From J084 sp964471405 (GTDB lineage Bacteria > Pseudomonadota > Alphaproteobacteria > Sphingomonadales > Rhodothalassiaceae), in contig CAYYGH010000011.1 of NCBI GenBank assembly GCA_964471405.1, forward strand, positions 1 through 48,212: a DNA stretch of 48,212 nucleotides, given 5' to 3'. The notes below the pieces were generated by a model. It ran no database searches. It worked only from the letters and a program-made list of their open reading frames with translations, and had not been told where the DNA came from. Positions 34,634 through 43,100 of the stretch are shown one piece after another. Positions within the stretch are counted from its first letter, which is position 1. The number at the start of each line of letters is the position of its first letter. The position numbers and the translations under genes were made by a program.

Positions 34634-35017
34634 ATGAGACGCCTGATCACGCCCCAGAAGGTCGTCGAAGGGCTGGGAGCAGCCCATGCCGGCCTTTCCC
34701 ACTGGTGGTGGCAACGCCTGACGGCGGTGGTCAATCTGCTGCTTGTGGTCTGGTTCGCCGTCTCGATGGCGGCGCTGGCTGGTGCCGATTATCGCACGAT
34801 CGTCTGGTGGATGAAGGATCCGCTCGTCACCATTCTGCTGGTCATGCTGGTGGCAAGCGTCTTCTACCACCTGAAGCTGGGGCTTCAGGTGGTCATCGAG
34901 GACTATGTGCATGACGGCGCATGGAAGCTGATCGCCCTGTTCCTGAACGGTTTTGTCAATCTGATCCTGGGATTGCTGGGCATTGTCCTGGTTCTCAAGG
35001 TCTCGCTGGGAGGATGA
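34634..35017 (+). CDS. sdhD: Succinate dehydrogenase hydrophobic anchor subunit
   Basis: A 127-residue second membrane anchor of complex II with three predicted helices. LGAAHAGLSHWWWQRLTAVVN and VFYHLKLGLQVVIEDYVHD, with conserved His and Asp/Tyr residues for haem b and quinone binding, are typical. An in-frame ATG nine codons upstream (34607) is possible; ATG 34634 is favoured by AAGGAAAGGA ahead of it. It ends six bases before sdhA. Confidence 0.93.
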   Translation: MRRLITPQKVVEGLGAAHAGLSHWWWQRLTAVVNLLLVVWFAVSMAALAGADYRTIVWWMKDPLVTILLVMLVASVFYHLKLGLQVVIEDYVHDGAWKLIALFLNGFVNLILGLLGIVLVLKVSLGG

Positions 35018-35023
35018 TGCGCG

Positions 35024-36811
35024 ATGGCAGCCTACGAGATCATCGATCACGAGTTTGATGCGGTCGTTGTCGGGGCTGGTGGCTCGGGTCTGCGGGCGAC
35101 CATGGGTCTGTCCCAGGCGGGGCTGAAGACCGCCTGCATCACGAAGGTCTTTCCCACCCGCTCCCACACGGTCGCAGCCCAGGGCGGGATCGCGGCGGCG
35201 CTCGGCAACATGGGCGAGGATGACTGGCGCTGGCACATGTATGACACCGTCAAGGGCTCCGACTGGCTCGGTGACCAGGATGCCATTGAATACATGTGCC
35301 GCGAGGCGCCGCGCGCGGTCATCGAGCTTGAGCACATGGGCATGCCGTTTTCGCGCACCGAAGACGGCAAGATCTACCAGCGTCCCTTCGGCGGCATGAC
35401 GACCCGCTTCGGCGAGGGACCGCCGGCCCAGCGCACCTGTGCCGCTGCCGACCGCACCGGTCACGCCATGCTGCACACGCTCTACCAGCAGAGCCTGAAG
35501 CATGATGCCGTCTTCTTCATCGAGTATTTCGCACTCGATCTCATCATGGACGATGACGGCGTCTGCCGCGGCGTGATGGCCTGGTGCCTGGAGGACGGCA
35601 CCATCCACCGCTTCAAGGCGCATGCCGTCGTGCTGGCAACCGGTGGCTATGGGCGCATCTACTTCTCCTGCACCTCGGCCCATACGGTGACCGGTGACGG
35701 CAATGCCATGGTCCTGCGCGCGGGGCTCGCATTGCAGGACATGGAGTTCGTGCAGTTCCACCCCACCGGCGTCTACGGCGTCGGCATCCTGATCACCGAA
35801 GGCGCGCGTGGCGAGGGCGGCTATCTGACGAACTCCGAGGGCGAGCGTTTCATGGAGCGCTATGCACCGCACGCCAAGGACCTGGCATCGCGCGACGTGG
35901 TAAGCCGCGCCATGGCCCAGGAGATCCGCGAAGGCCGCGGTGTCGGGCCCGAGAAGGACCACATCTATCTGCATCTGGAGCATCTGGATCCCCAGATCCT
36001 GGCCGAGCGCCTGCCGGGCATCTCCGAGTCGGCCAAGATCTTCGCGGGCGTCGATGTGACGAAGGAGCCGATCCCCGTCGTCCCGACGGCCCATTACAAC
36101 ATGGGTGGAATCCCGACGAATTTCCGTGGCGAAGTCGTCTGCCCGAAGGACGGTGATCCTGATGCCGTCGTGCCGGGCCTGTTCGCGGTCGGCGAGGCGG
36201 CCTGCGTGTCGGTGCACGGCGCAAACCGGTTGGGTTCGAACTCGCTCATCGACCTTGTCGTCTTCGGCCGGGCCTGCGCCCAGCGGATTGCCGAACTCGT
36301 CAAGCCGAATACGCCACACAAGAGCCTGCCCAAGGATGCCGGCGAGCAGGCGATCGCCCGGCTTGACCGCTTCCGGCATGCGGATGGCGATTCCCCAACG
36401 GCCGCCGTCAGGCTTGAAATGCAGAAGACGATGCAGGCGGACTGCGGCGTCTTCCGTACCGAGGAAATCCTCTCGGAGGGCATCGCCAAGCTTGAAAAGA
36501 CACGCGAGCGGATGGCGGACATCCGCGTCAATGACCGGTCGCTGATCTGGAATACCGATCTCGTGGAAACCCTCGAGCTCGACAATCTGATGGCGAATGC
36601 ACTGGTGACCATTCATGGGGCCCGCAATCGTCAGGAATCGCGTGGCGCACACAAGCGCGAGGACTATCCGGATCGCGACGACAAGAACTGGATGAAACAT
36701 ACCGTCGCATGGCTGGAGGACGGCAAGGTGCGTCTCGGTTACCGCCCGGTCCACGATTTCACCTTGAGTGGTGAGATAGATCCGATTCCGCCCAAGGAGC
36801 GGGTGTACTGA
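35024..36811 (+). CDS. sdhA: Succinate dehydrogenase flavoprotein subunit
   Basis: A 595-residue catalytic subunit of complex II that oxidises succinate to fumarate. The FAD-binding VVGAGGSGLRATMGL is followed by SHTVAAQGGIAAALGN, whose His carries the covalent FAD. FHPTGVYGVGILITEGARGEGG and the later HGANRLGSNSL are active-site signatures. The C-terminus has the expected NRQESRGAHKREDYPDRDD and ends KERVY. GGAGG precedes the start. Confidence 0.98.
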   Translation: MAAYEIIDHEFDAVVVGAGGSGLRATMGLSQAGLKTACITKVFPTRSHTVAAQGGIAAALGNMGEDDWRWHMYDTVKGSDWLGDQDAIEYMCREAPRAVIELEHMGMPFSRTEDGKIYQRPFGGMTTRFGEGPPAQRTCAAADRTGHAMLHTLYQQSLKHDAVFFIEYFALDLIMDDDGVCRGVMAWCLEDGTIHRFKAHAVVLATGGYGRIYFSCTSAHTVTGDGNAMVLRAGLALQDMEFVQFHPTGVYGVGILITEGARGEGGYLTNSEGERFMERYAPHAKDLASRDVVSRAMAQEIREGRGVGPEKDHIYLHLEHLDPQILAERLPGISESAKIFAGVDVTKEPIPVVPTAHYNMGGIPTNFRGEVVCPKDGDPDAVVPGLFAVGEAACVSVHGANRLGSNSLIDLVVFGRACAQRIAELVKPNTPHKSLPKDAGEQAIARLDRFRHADGDSPTAAVRLEMQKTMQADCGVFRTEEILSEGIAKLEKTRERMADIRVNDRSLIWNTDLVETLELDNLMANALVTIHGARNRQESRGAHKREDYPDRDDKNWMKHTVAWLEDGKVRLGYRPVHDFTLSGEIDPIPPKERVY

Positions 36812-36871
36812 TCGCAGGTTGGGCGATCCGTGGACAGGCTTCCCGGATCGCAGGGATGAGGGATCGTCACG

Positions 36872-37651
36872 ATGGCCAAGTTCACACTGCCCAGGAACTC
36901 GCGGGTCAAGAAGGGCAAGCAGTGGAACAGCGCAGACGGCATGGAAAAGCCGCGGCGCTTCCATGTCTATCGCTGGAACCCCGATGACGGGGAAAATCCG
37001 CGGCTGGACACCTATGTGGTTGATCTCGCCCAATGCGGCCCGATGGTGCTGGATGCCCTGATCAAGATCAAGAACGAGATCGACTCGACCCTGGCCTTCC
37101 GCCGCTCCTGCCGCGAGGGCGTGTGCGGGTCCTGTGCGATGAACATCAATGGCCGCAACACCTTGGCCTGCACCAAGGCGATTGCCGACTACAAGGGTGA
37201 CATCGTCATCCATCCCCTCCCGCACTGCGAGATCATCAAGGATCTGGTGCCGGATCTGTCCAACTTCTACGCCCAGTATGCGGCAGTCGAGCCTTGGCTG
37301 AAGACGAAGTCGCCGCCGCCCGCGCGCGAGCGGCTGCAATCTTATGAGGACCGCAAGAAGCTTGACGGCCTTTATGAATGCATCCTGTGCGCCTGCTGTT
37401 CGACATCCTGCCCGAGCTACTGGTGGAACAGCGAACGGTATCTGGGGCCCGCGGCGCTGCTGCAGGCCTATCGCTGGCTGGCGGACAGCCGTGACGAGGC
37501 GACCGGCGAGCGCCTCGACGATCTGGAAGACCCCTTCCGGCTCTACCGCTGCCACACGATCATGAACTGCACGGAGGTCTGCCCCAAGGGCCTGAACCCG
37601 GCCCGCGCCATCACCGAGATCAAGCAGATGCTGCTCATGCGGGCGCTCTAG
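36872..37651 (+). CDS. sdhB: Succinate dehydrogenase iron-sulfur subunit
   Basis: A 259-residue subunit carrying electrons from SdhA to quinone. The [2Fe-2S] cluster is bound by CREGVCGSCAMNINGRNTLAC-type cysteines. The [4Fe-4S] and [3Fe-4S] clusters are bound by CILCACCSTSCP and CHTIMNCTEVCPKGLNP. Length and order are normal. It is 60 bases after sdhA in the same operon. Confidence 0.98.
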   Translation: MAKFTLPRNSRVKKGKQWNSADGMEKPRRFHVYRWNPDDGENPRLDTYVVDLAQCGPMVLDALIKIKNEIDSTLAFRRSCREGVCGSCAMNINGRNTLACTKAIADYKGDIVIHPLPHCEIIKDLVPDLSNFYAQYAAVEPWLKTKSPPPARERLQSYEDRKKLDGLYECILCACCSTSCPSYWWNSERYLGPAALLQAYRWLADSRDEATGERLDDLEDPFRLYRCHTIMNCTEVCPKGLNPARAITEIKQMLLMRAL

Positions 37652-37663
37652 GGGCTCCTGCGC

Positions 37664-37703
37664 TCCGGCCCATGCGCATCGGGTCCGGCCCATGCGCATC
37701 GGG
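37664..37703. repeat. Perfect 20-bp tandem duplication
   Basis: The 20-base unit beginning TCCGGCCCATGCGC at 37664 is repeated without mismatch at 37684-37703, just after the sdhB stop. It is likely a recent slippage or duplication. It is not a known mobile element. Confidence 0.85.
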
Positions 37704-37797
37704 AAGGCCCCTTCGCCTGCGGGAAGCGCCGATGCGGGGCCGGCCGGTCGTCAGGCACCGGAAATTCGCCGTTCATGGGGATGAAAGGAGGAACAGA

Positions 37798-38040
37798 ATG
37801 ATTCCGCCCTTCTTCAAGGACCCACAGGCGGTGGCGCTGCTTTGGGGGCTGTGCGCGGTGGCGGTGCTGGCCGGGCTTGCGCCTGCGCTGCGGCGTAAGA
37901 TGGTGCTGCATGCTGAGACCGGCGTTCGGATCAACTGGCGGTATGCCTCCCGCGTTGCAGCTGCGGCTGTAGCATGCGCTTCAGCAGCCTTTGCGGGAGC
38001 CTTCGCGGTCGCCACCTTGGCCTACGCTCTCGTCCATTGA
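37798..38040 (+). CDS. Small two-helix membrane protein
   Basis: An 80-residue protein with two hydrophobic helices (ALLWGLCAVAVLAGLAPAL and the Ala-rich C-terminal half) joined by a short polar loop. A very strong AAAGGAGG lies seven bases before ATG 37798, so translation is likely real. I recognise no family. It follows sdhB by 146 bases on the same strand and could be cotranscribed. Confidence 0.65.
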   Translation: MIPPFFKDPQAVALLWGLCAVAVLAGLAPALRRKMVLHAETGVRINWRYASRVAAAAVACASAAFAGAFAVATLAYALVH

Positions 38041-38169
38041 GGCGTGAGGGCGGCGGTCAAGTCGGCGCACCACGCGAAGGGGCGACTGCATCGTCAGAAA
38101 CCGGCATCTCGAATCCGAGGCCTGACGACCGGTGGCCAAGCTTCCCACCACCGATCCGGCTCGCCATCC

Positions 38170-38225
38170 GCACCTGGCCGGCAGGAGGCCTCCGTTTTTT
38201 TGAGAAAAAGCCTGGCCGGCCCGGG
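38170..38225. terminator. Possible bidirectional terminator between convergent genes
   Basis: GGAGGCCTCC is followed by G and seven T on the plus strand. On the minus strand a GGCCGGCC-rich stretch is followed by AGGCTTTTT. The ten-base CCTGGCCGGC occurs on both sides (38173-38182, 38211-38220). Stem geometry is not clean. Confidence 0.35.
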
Positions 38226-38289
38226 GCGCGCCCTCGTGTGAGGGACAGCGGAAATCGGGGACGGCGGAACCGGCCAGTTTTCGCCATGG

Positions 38290-39657
38290 CTAAAGGATGT
38301 AGCGGGCGACGTCACCGGGCGTCAGAAGAGCGGACAAGCGCTCACGCACATAAGCGGCATTGACGGTGACCACGCTGCCTGCCGGCATGTCGGGCGCCTC
38401 AAAGCTCACGTCTTCCAGCAGCTTTTCCAGCACCGTATGCAGGCGGCGTGCGCCGATATTTTCGACAGACTGATTGAGCTCGGTTGCAATCCGCGCGATC
38501 TCGGCGATGCCGTCCTCCCGAAAGACGAGCCGCACGTCTTCGGCGGCCAGAAGGGCTTCATACTGGCGCAACAGCGAGGTTTCCGGCTCCGTCAGGATGC
38601 GGCGGAAATCCTCTTCCGAAAGGGGCTCCAGTTCGACGCGGATGGGCAGCCGCCCCTGAAGCTCCGGCAGCAGATCAGACGGCTTGGCCAGATGAAAGGC
38701 GCCGGAGGCAATGAACAGAATATGGTCGGTGCGCAGCATGCCGTAGCGGGTGGCGACAGTCGTGCCCTCGATCAGCGGCAGCAGGTCGCGCTGAACGCCT
38801 TCGCGGCTGACATCCGCTCCCCGCACCCCCTCACGCGCACAGACCTTGTCGATTTCGTCGATGAAGACGATTCCCTCCTCTTCCACCAGCTTCAGAGCTT
38901 CCCGGTTGAGAGCCTCCTCATCGATCAGCCGGTCGGATTCCTCGGCGATGAGCGCCTCGCGAGCGGCCTTGACCGTCATGCGCCGGCGATGCGTGCGGCC
39001 ACCGCCCATGATCCGGCCCATGATGTCCGAGATATTGATCATGCCGACCTGCGCACCCGGCATGCCCGGAATGTCGAAAAGGGGCAGATTGGCCGCGGGA
39101 TTCTCGTGCAGCTCGATCTCCACTTCCTTATCGTCAAGCTCACCACGGGCCAGTCGCGCAGCGAAAGCCGCCTTGGTCTCGTCGCTGGCGCTGCGGCCGA
39201 CAAGCGCCTCCACCAGCCGTCGACTGGCTGCATCTTCCGCCCGGGCCCGGACTTCGCGCCGCCGGCGTTCACGCAGCATCTGGCGCCCGACCTCGACGAG
39301 ATCACGCAGAATCTGTTCCACATCGCGTCCCACATAGCCGACCTCGGTGAAACTGGTGGCCTCCACCTTGATGAAGGGAGCCCCGGCCAGCTTGGCGAGA
39401 CGCCGGGAGATCTCGGTCTTGCCCACGCCCGTCGGCCCGACCATGAGGATGTTCTTGGGCAGAATCTCCTCCCTCAGCGGCGGTGACACCTGACGGCGCC
39501 GCCAGCGATTGCGCAGCGCAATGGCGACCGCCCGCTTGGCGGCCTGCTGACCGACGATGAAGCGGTCCAGCTCATGGACGATCTCACGCGGCGTGAACGT
39601 CGCTGCCCGCTCGCCCTTGACGGCGGCAGGACTGTGGTCAGGCTGTGACATTGTCAC
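38290..39657 (-). CDS. hslU: ATP-dependent protease ATPase subunit HslU
   Basis: A 455-residue AAA+ unfoldase that feeds substrates into the HslV chamber. FTPREIVHELDRFIVGQ, Walker A GPTGVGKT (74-81), the EATSFTEVGYVGRDVE pore-loop region, Walker B GIVFIDEID and the C-terminal DVARYIL that docks into HslV are all present. The GTG at 39657 overlaps the hslV stop and has GGAGG seven bases upstream; an ATG two codons later is the alternative. Confidence 0.97.
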   Translation of the reverse strand: MTMSQPDHSPAAVKGERAATFTPREIVHELDRFIVGQQAAKRAVAIALRNRWRRRQVSPPLREEILPKNILMVGPTGVGKTEISRRLAKLAGAPFIKVEATSFTEVGYVGRDVEQILRDLVEVGRQMLRERRRREVRARAEDAASRRLVEALVGRSASDETKAAFAARLARGELDDKEVEIELHENPAANLPLFDIPGMPGAQVGMINISDIMGRIMGGGRTHRRRMTVKAAREALIAEESDRLIDEEALNREALKLVEEEGIVFIDEIDKVCAREGVRGADVSREGVQRDLLPLIEGTTVATRYGMLRTDHILFIASGAFHLAKPSDLLPELQGRLPIRVELEPLSEEDFRRILTEPETSLLRQYEALLAAEDVRLVFREDGIAEIARIATELNQSVENIGARRLHTVLEKLLEDVSFEAPDMPAGSVVTVNAAYVRERLSALLTPGDVARYIL

Positions 39658-40214
39658 TCGGGCACCTCCAGGGTCTCCAGCAGGATTTCATGATTGGTGT
39701 AGACGCAGATGTCGGCAGCGATGGCCAGCGCCCGGCGGGCGATTTCCTCGGCCTTGAGATCCAGGTCGATCAGGGCACGGGCAGCGGCCAGCGCGTAGGC
39801 CCCTCCGGAGCCGATACCGATGATCCCGTCATCGGGCTCCAGGACGTCACCATTGCCTGAAACAAGAAGGTTCACCCGCCCGTCAGAGACCGCCAGCAAT
39901 GCCTCCAGCCGCCGCAGATAGCGGTCGGTTCGCCAGTCCTTGGCAAGCTCCACGCAGGCGCGGGCGAGCTGGGCGGGGAAGCGCTCAAGCTTCGATTCCA
40001 GCCGCTCAAGCAGCGTGAAAGCATCCGCTGTCGCCCCGGCGAAGCCGGCCAGCACCCGCCCTTCGGCCAGCTTGCGCACCTTCCGCGCGCGTGCCTTGAC
40101 GACAGTCGCCCCCATCGAGACCTGCCCATCGCCGGCCATGACAACGGTCTTGCCCTTCTTCAGACACAGGATCGTCGTGCCATGCCAGTGGGGAAAGCCT
40201 TGCGGTGTAGTCAC
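39654..40214 (-). CDS. hslV: ATP-dependent protease peptidase subunit HslV
   Basis: A 186-residue threonine peptidase that forms two stacked hexameric rings capped by HslU. HGTTILCLKK shows the Gly-Thr cleavage point; the mature enzyme would begin at Thr13 after removal of a 12-residue propeptide. MAGDGQVSMGATVVK and the GSGGAYALAAARAL segment are family signatures. It is the first gene of the hslVU operon and is divergent from hisB, a typical alphaproteobacterial arrangement. Confidence 0.97.
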   Translation of the reverse strand: MTTPQGFPHWHGTTILCLKKGKTVVMAGDGQVSMGATVVKARARKVRKLAEGRVLAGFAGATADAFTLLERLESKLERFPAQLARACVELAKDWRTDRYLRRLEALLAVSDGRVNLLVSGNGDVLEPDDGIIGIGSGGAYALAAARALIDLDLKAEEIARRALAIAADICVYTNHEILLETLEVPE

Positions 40215-40385
40215 CTTTATTCGTCCTTGTCTGCGGGATCCTCCGGACCAGAATCACGGACGGAGCGATTGACGGCCCCGTCTTGGGTCCCTTCGGCATA
40301 TAGGACCGGGTCGGGCAGGCGGCAAGGCGCCGGAGATCACCGCCGGGCCTTGCCCATCATGAATGCCCCTTCCCCGGCGCTCCTC

Positions 40386-40414
40386 TTGGCCGGCCGGGGT
40401 GGTGGTGTTATAGG
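40386..40414 (+). promoter_or_regulatory. Candidate promoter of the his operon
   Basis: TTGGCC (40386-40391) and TATAGG (40409-40414) are 17 bases apart, each matching four of six sigma-70 consensus positions. It lies about 70 bases before hisB. Confidence 0.4.
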
Positions 40415-40483
40415 CCGGATGAGGCTGCCGGCAGTCGGGAGCGCGGCCATGGCCGGCATGCGGCATGCAAGAGGATGACTGTG

Positions 40484-41077
40484 ATGCGCAAGGGCGAGTG
40501 CCGGCGCGAGACCAGAGAGACGCAAGTGGCGGTCTCGCTTGTGATCGAGGGATCAGGCCGGGCGCATGTTGCCACAGGGATCGGCTTTCTCGATCACATG
40601 CTGGAGCAGCTGGCGCGTCATGGCGGCTTCGACCTGACCATCCAGGCCACCGGCGATACCCATGTGGATTGCCATCATACGGTGGAAGATGTGGGATTGG
40701 CCCTGGGAGTGGCGTTCGATGAGGCGCTGGGAGAGCGTGCCGGCATCCATCGCTTCGCCCATGCCTATATCGCGATGGACGAGGCGTTGACCCGCGCCGT
40801 CGTCGATGTGTCAGGGCGCCCCTATCTCGTCTGGAAGGCCCGTTTCACCCAGCCGCGACTGGGGGATCTGGACACCGAGATGATCGAGCATTTCTTCCGC
40901 TCCTTCGCCATGCGCGCGAAACTGACGCTGCATGTCGAAAATCTATACGGCGCCAACAACCACCACATCGCCGAATCCGCCTTCAAGGCGGTAGCCCGCG
41001 CCTTGCGGGAAGCGGTAACCTGCGATCCGAAAGCCGCCGGAGCCGTACCGTCCACCAAGGGTGTCTTGAACGAATAA
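40484..41077 (+). CDS. hisB: Imidazoleglycerol-phosphate dehydratase
   Basis: Dehydrates imidazole glycerol phosphate to imidazole acetol phosphate in histidine synthesis. The 197-residue protein is monofunctional, without the phosphatase domain of enterobacterial HisB. Metal-binding motifs GFLDHMLEQLARHGGFDL, DCHHTVEDVG and NNHHIAESAFKA are complete. ATG 40484 is chosen because AAGAGG lies nine bases upstream; the ATG at 40475 abuts that site directly. It leads the hisB-H-GNAT-A-F-E operon. Confidence 0.96.
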   Translation: MRKGECRRETRETQVAVSLVIEGSGRAHVATGIGFLDHMLEQLARHGGFDLTIQATGDTHVDCHHTVEDVGLALGVAFDEALGERAGIHRFAHAYIAMDEALTRAVVDVSGRPYLVWKARFTQPRLGDLDTEMIEHFFRSFAMRAKLTLHVENLYGANNHHIAESAFKAVARALREAVTCDPKAAGAVPSTKGVLNE

Positions 41078-41092
41078 GCGGGACCGTCGTCC

Positions 41093-41746
41093 GTGCGCGA
41101 ACGTGTTGCCATCATTGACTATGGCTCCGGCAATCTGCGCTCGGTCGAGCGGGCCCTGGCGCGGGCGGCGGCCGAGCGGGGACGGAACATCCGCATTCAG
41201 CGCGTCGCAAATGCGGACGATCTGATGCAGGCGGACCGGGCGGTGCTTCCCGGTGTCGGAGCTTTTGCCGCCTGCAAGGAAGGCCTTCTGGCGATCCCCG
41301 GGATGTGGGAGGCTCTCGGTCGCTTTGCCGAAAGCGGCCGGCCTCTGCTCGGCATCTGTGTGGGGATGCAGTTGATGGCGGAAGTGGGACTTGAGCACGG
41401 CACCCATCAGGGCCTTGGATGGTTCCGGGCGCAGGTGCGCGCGCTGGAGCCCGATCCTCCCGCCATCCGCATTCCCCATATGGGCTGGAACCGCCTGAAG
41501 CTGACAGCGGCCGGCGCACATCATCCGCTGTTTGCCGGCATCGAGGACGGGGCCCATGTGTATTTCGTCCATTCCTATGCAATGGAGCTGGTGGAAGAGT
41601 CGCCATTGCTGGCCACCGCGGAACATGGACGGCGATTTGCGGCGGCCGTCGGGCGGGGAGCCGTGGTCGGCACGCAGTTCCACCCGGAAAAGAGCCAGCG
41701 CACGGGCCTGGCGATTTTGCAGAACTTTCTGGAGTGGCGGCCATGA
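41093..41746 (+). CDS. hisH: Imidazole glycerol phosphate synthase glutaminase subunit
   Basis: A 217-residue class I glutamine amidotransferase that supplies ammonia to HisF. The nucleophile Cys is in GICVGMQLM, and the His-Glu of the triad are in TQFHPEKSQ. IIDYGSGNLRSVERAL begins the conserved fold. The start is GTG 41093. The stop overlaps the next gene by four bases (ATGA). HisH normally acts with HisF, encoded two genes downstream. Confidence 0.96.
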   Translation: MRERVAIIDYGSGNLRSVERALARAAAERGRNIRIQRVANADDLMQADRAVLPGVGAFAACKEGLLAIPGMWEALGRFAESGRPLLGICVGMQLMAEVGLEHGTHQGLGWFRAQVRALEPDPPAIRIPHMGWNRLKLTAAGAHHPLFAGIEDGAHVYFVHSYAMELVEESPLLATAEHGRRFAAAVGRGAVVGTQFHPEKSQRTGLAILQNFLEWRP

Positions 41747-42336
41747 CGAAAACGGCAAGAACGGCCGAGGCGGCGGCAGACGAAGCCGGAACGCCGATCA
41801 TGGTGGAGGCGGTTGACAGCCTCTCGGACGAGGAGCTGGACGCCCTCGCCGCCGCCACACGCGACGCGGTGGCCGATGGGGAGGATATCGCCTGGCTCAC
41901 GCCTCCGCCGGTCGAGAAATTGCGGGCCTTCTGGAAAGGGGTGCTCTCCGCCCCCCGCCGCCAGTTGATTGTCGGTCGCTTCAAGGGGCGGATTGCCGCT
42001 GCCGTGCAGCTTGTCCTGCCGGGAACCATCCATGAAGCCGGTGCCCATCAGGGCACGATCGAGACGTTCTTTGTGGCTCCCTTTGCCCGCGGCCATGGGC
42101 TGGCCCGGGCCCTTCTGGAAAAGGCTGAAGAGCTGGCCCGGGCCCAGCATCTGATCGTGCTCGACCTGTCAATCCGGGCCGACCGCAGGCGGGCGATCGA
42201 GCTCGTGGAGCGGCTTGGGTATCGTCGCTGGGCGGAAAAACCCCACTATGCTCTCATCGACGGCCGCTTTCATACGGGCTACTTCTATACCAAGACTCTC
42301 GATGCCACGCCGCTGCAGGGAAAGACCGGCCGATGA
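41743..42336 (+). CDS. GNAT-family N-acetyltransferase inserted in the his operon
   Basis: A 197-residue acetyltransferase. The acetyl-CoA motif is FVAPFARGHGLARALLEKAEELA (R-G-H-G-L-A pyrophosphate loop), followed by LDLSIRADRRRAIELVERLGYRR as motif B. A non-conserved N-terminal extension of about 40 residues precedes the fold. Substrate unknown. It overlaps hisH upstream and hisA downstream by ATGA, so it is built into the operon and its expression is coupled to histidine synthesis. Tight coupling makes a role linked to histidine or its intermediates possible, but that is inference. Confidence 0.85.
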   Translation: MTKTARTAEAAADEAGTPIMVEAVDSLSDEELDALAAATRDAVADGEDIAWLTPPPVEKLRAFWKGVLSAPRRQLIVGRFKGRIAAAVQLVLPGTIHEAGAHQGTIETFFVAPFARGHGLARALLEKAEELARAQHLIVLDLSIRADRRRAIELVERLGYRRWAEKPHYALIDGRFHTGYFYTKTLDATPLQGKTGR

Positions 42337-43100
42337 CGCTCACCCTCATTCCGGCAATCGATCTGAAGGACGGCCAGGTCGTCCGGCTGCGCGAAGGCGC
42401 CTTCGATCGCAAGACCGTCTATTCCCATGATCCCGTCGCCATCGCTCGCCAGTTTGCCGCTCGGGGAGCGCAAATGCTGCATATCGTCGATCTGGACGGG
42501 GCCCGCGCCGGTGCGGCCGGCAATCGTGAGGCCGTGCAAGCGATTCTGGAGACGGTGGATCTTCCCGTTCAGCTGGGCGGAGGGATCCGCAGCATCGAAG
42601 CCATAGCCGGCTGGCTGAATGCCGGCATTGCCCGGGTGATCGTCTCCACCATGGCCGTGGATGCACCTGAGGCGGCTGCTGAAGCTGCGCAGCGCTTTCC
42701 GGGGCGGGTGTGGATCGGCATCGATGCACGGGACGGAGAAGTGAAGGTTGCCGGCTGGGAACGCGGCAGCGGCATCCGCGCTCATGATCTGGCCCGCCTG
42801 GCGGCGAACTGGGGCATGGGCGGCATCGTCTACACCGACATCTCCCGTGACGGAACGGGATCCGGAATCAATGTCCAGGCGGTGGTGGCCATGGCGGAGG
42901 CCGTGCCTCTGCCTGTCATCGCCTCGGGCGGTCTGCGGGATCTTGCTGATCTTGCCGCGCTCAAGAAGGCGGCCGGTGAATGCCATGGGCAGATCGCCGG
43001 TGTGATCGCAGGCCGGTCGCTGTATGACGGGCGTCTTGATCTCGAAGCGGCGCTGGCTTTGCTGAGCGATGCTGCAGAGCGGGAGGAGGCCCGTCCGTGA
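42333..43100 (+). CDS. hisA: ProFAR isomerase
   Basis: A 255-residue TIM barrel that opens the ribose of ProFAR to give PRFAR. IPAIDLKDGQVVRL carries the catalytic Asp. QLGGGIRS and the second Asp in YTDISRDGTGSGIN follow, in the two-fold repeated half-barrel pattern. It overlaps the GNAT gene and hisF by four bases each. Confidence 0.96.
   Translation: MTLTLIPAIDLKDGQVVRLREGAFDRKTVYSHDPVAIARQFAARGAQMLHIVDLDGARAGAAGNREAVQAILETVDLPVQLGGGIRSIEAIAGWLNAGIARVIVSTMAVDAPEAAAEAAQRFPGRVWIGIDARDGEVKVAGWERGSGIRAHDLARLAANWGMGGIVYTDISRDGTGSGINVQAVVAMAEAVPLPVIASGGLRDLADLAALKKAAGECHGQIAGVIAGRSLYDGRLDLEAALALLSDAAEREEARP

Noticed and set aside
34475..37699. Very long minus-strand open frame (over 1000 codons) opposite the sdh operon
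   Set aside because: It is a shadow frame: the plus strand encodes four certain complex II subunits, and GC-rich third positions leave few stops on the antisense strand. The translation has no recognisable domain.
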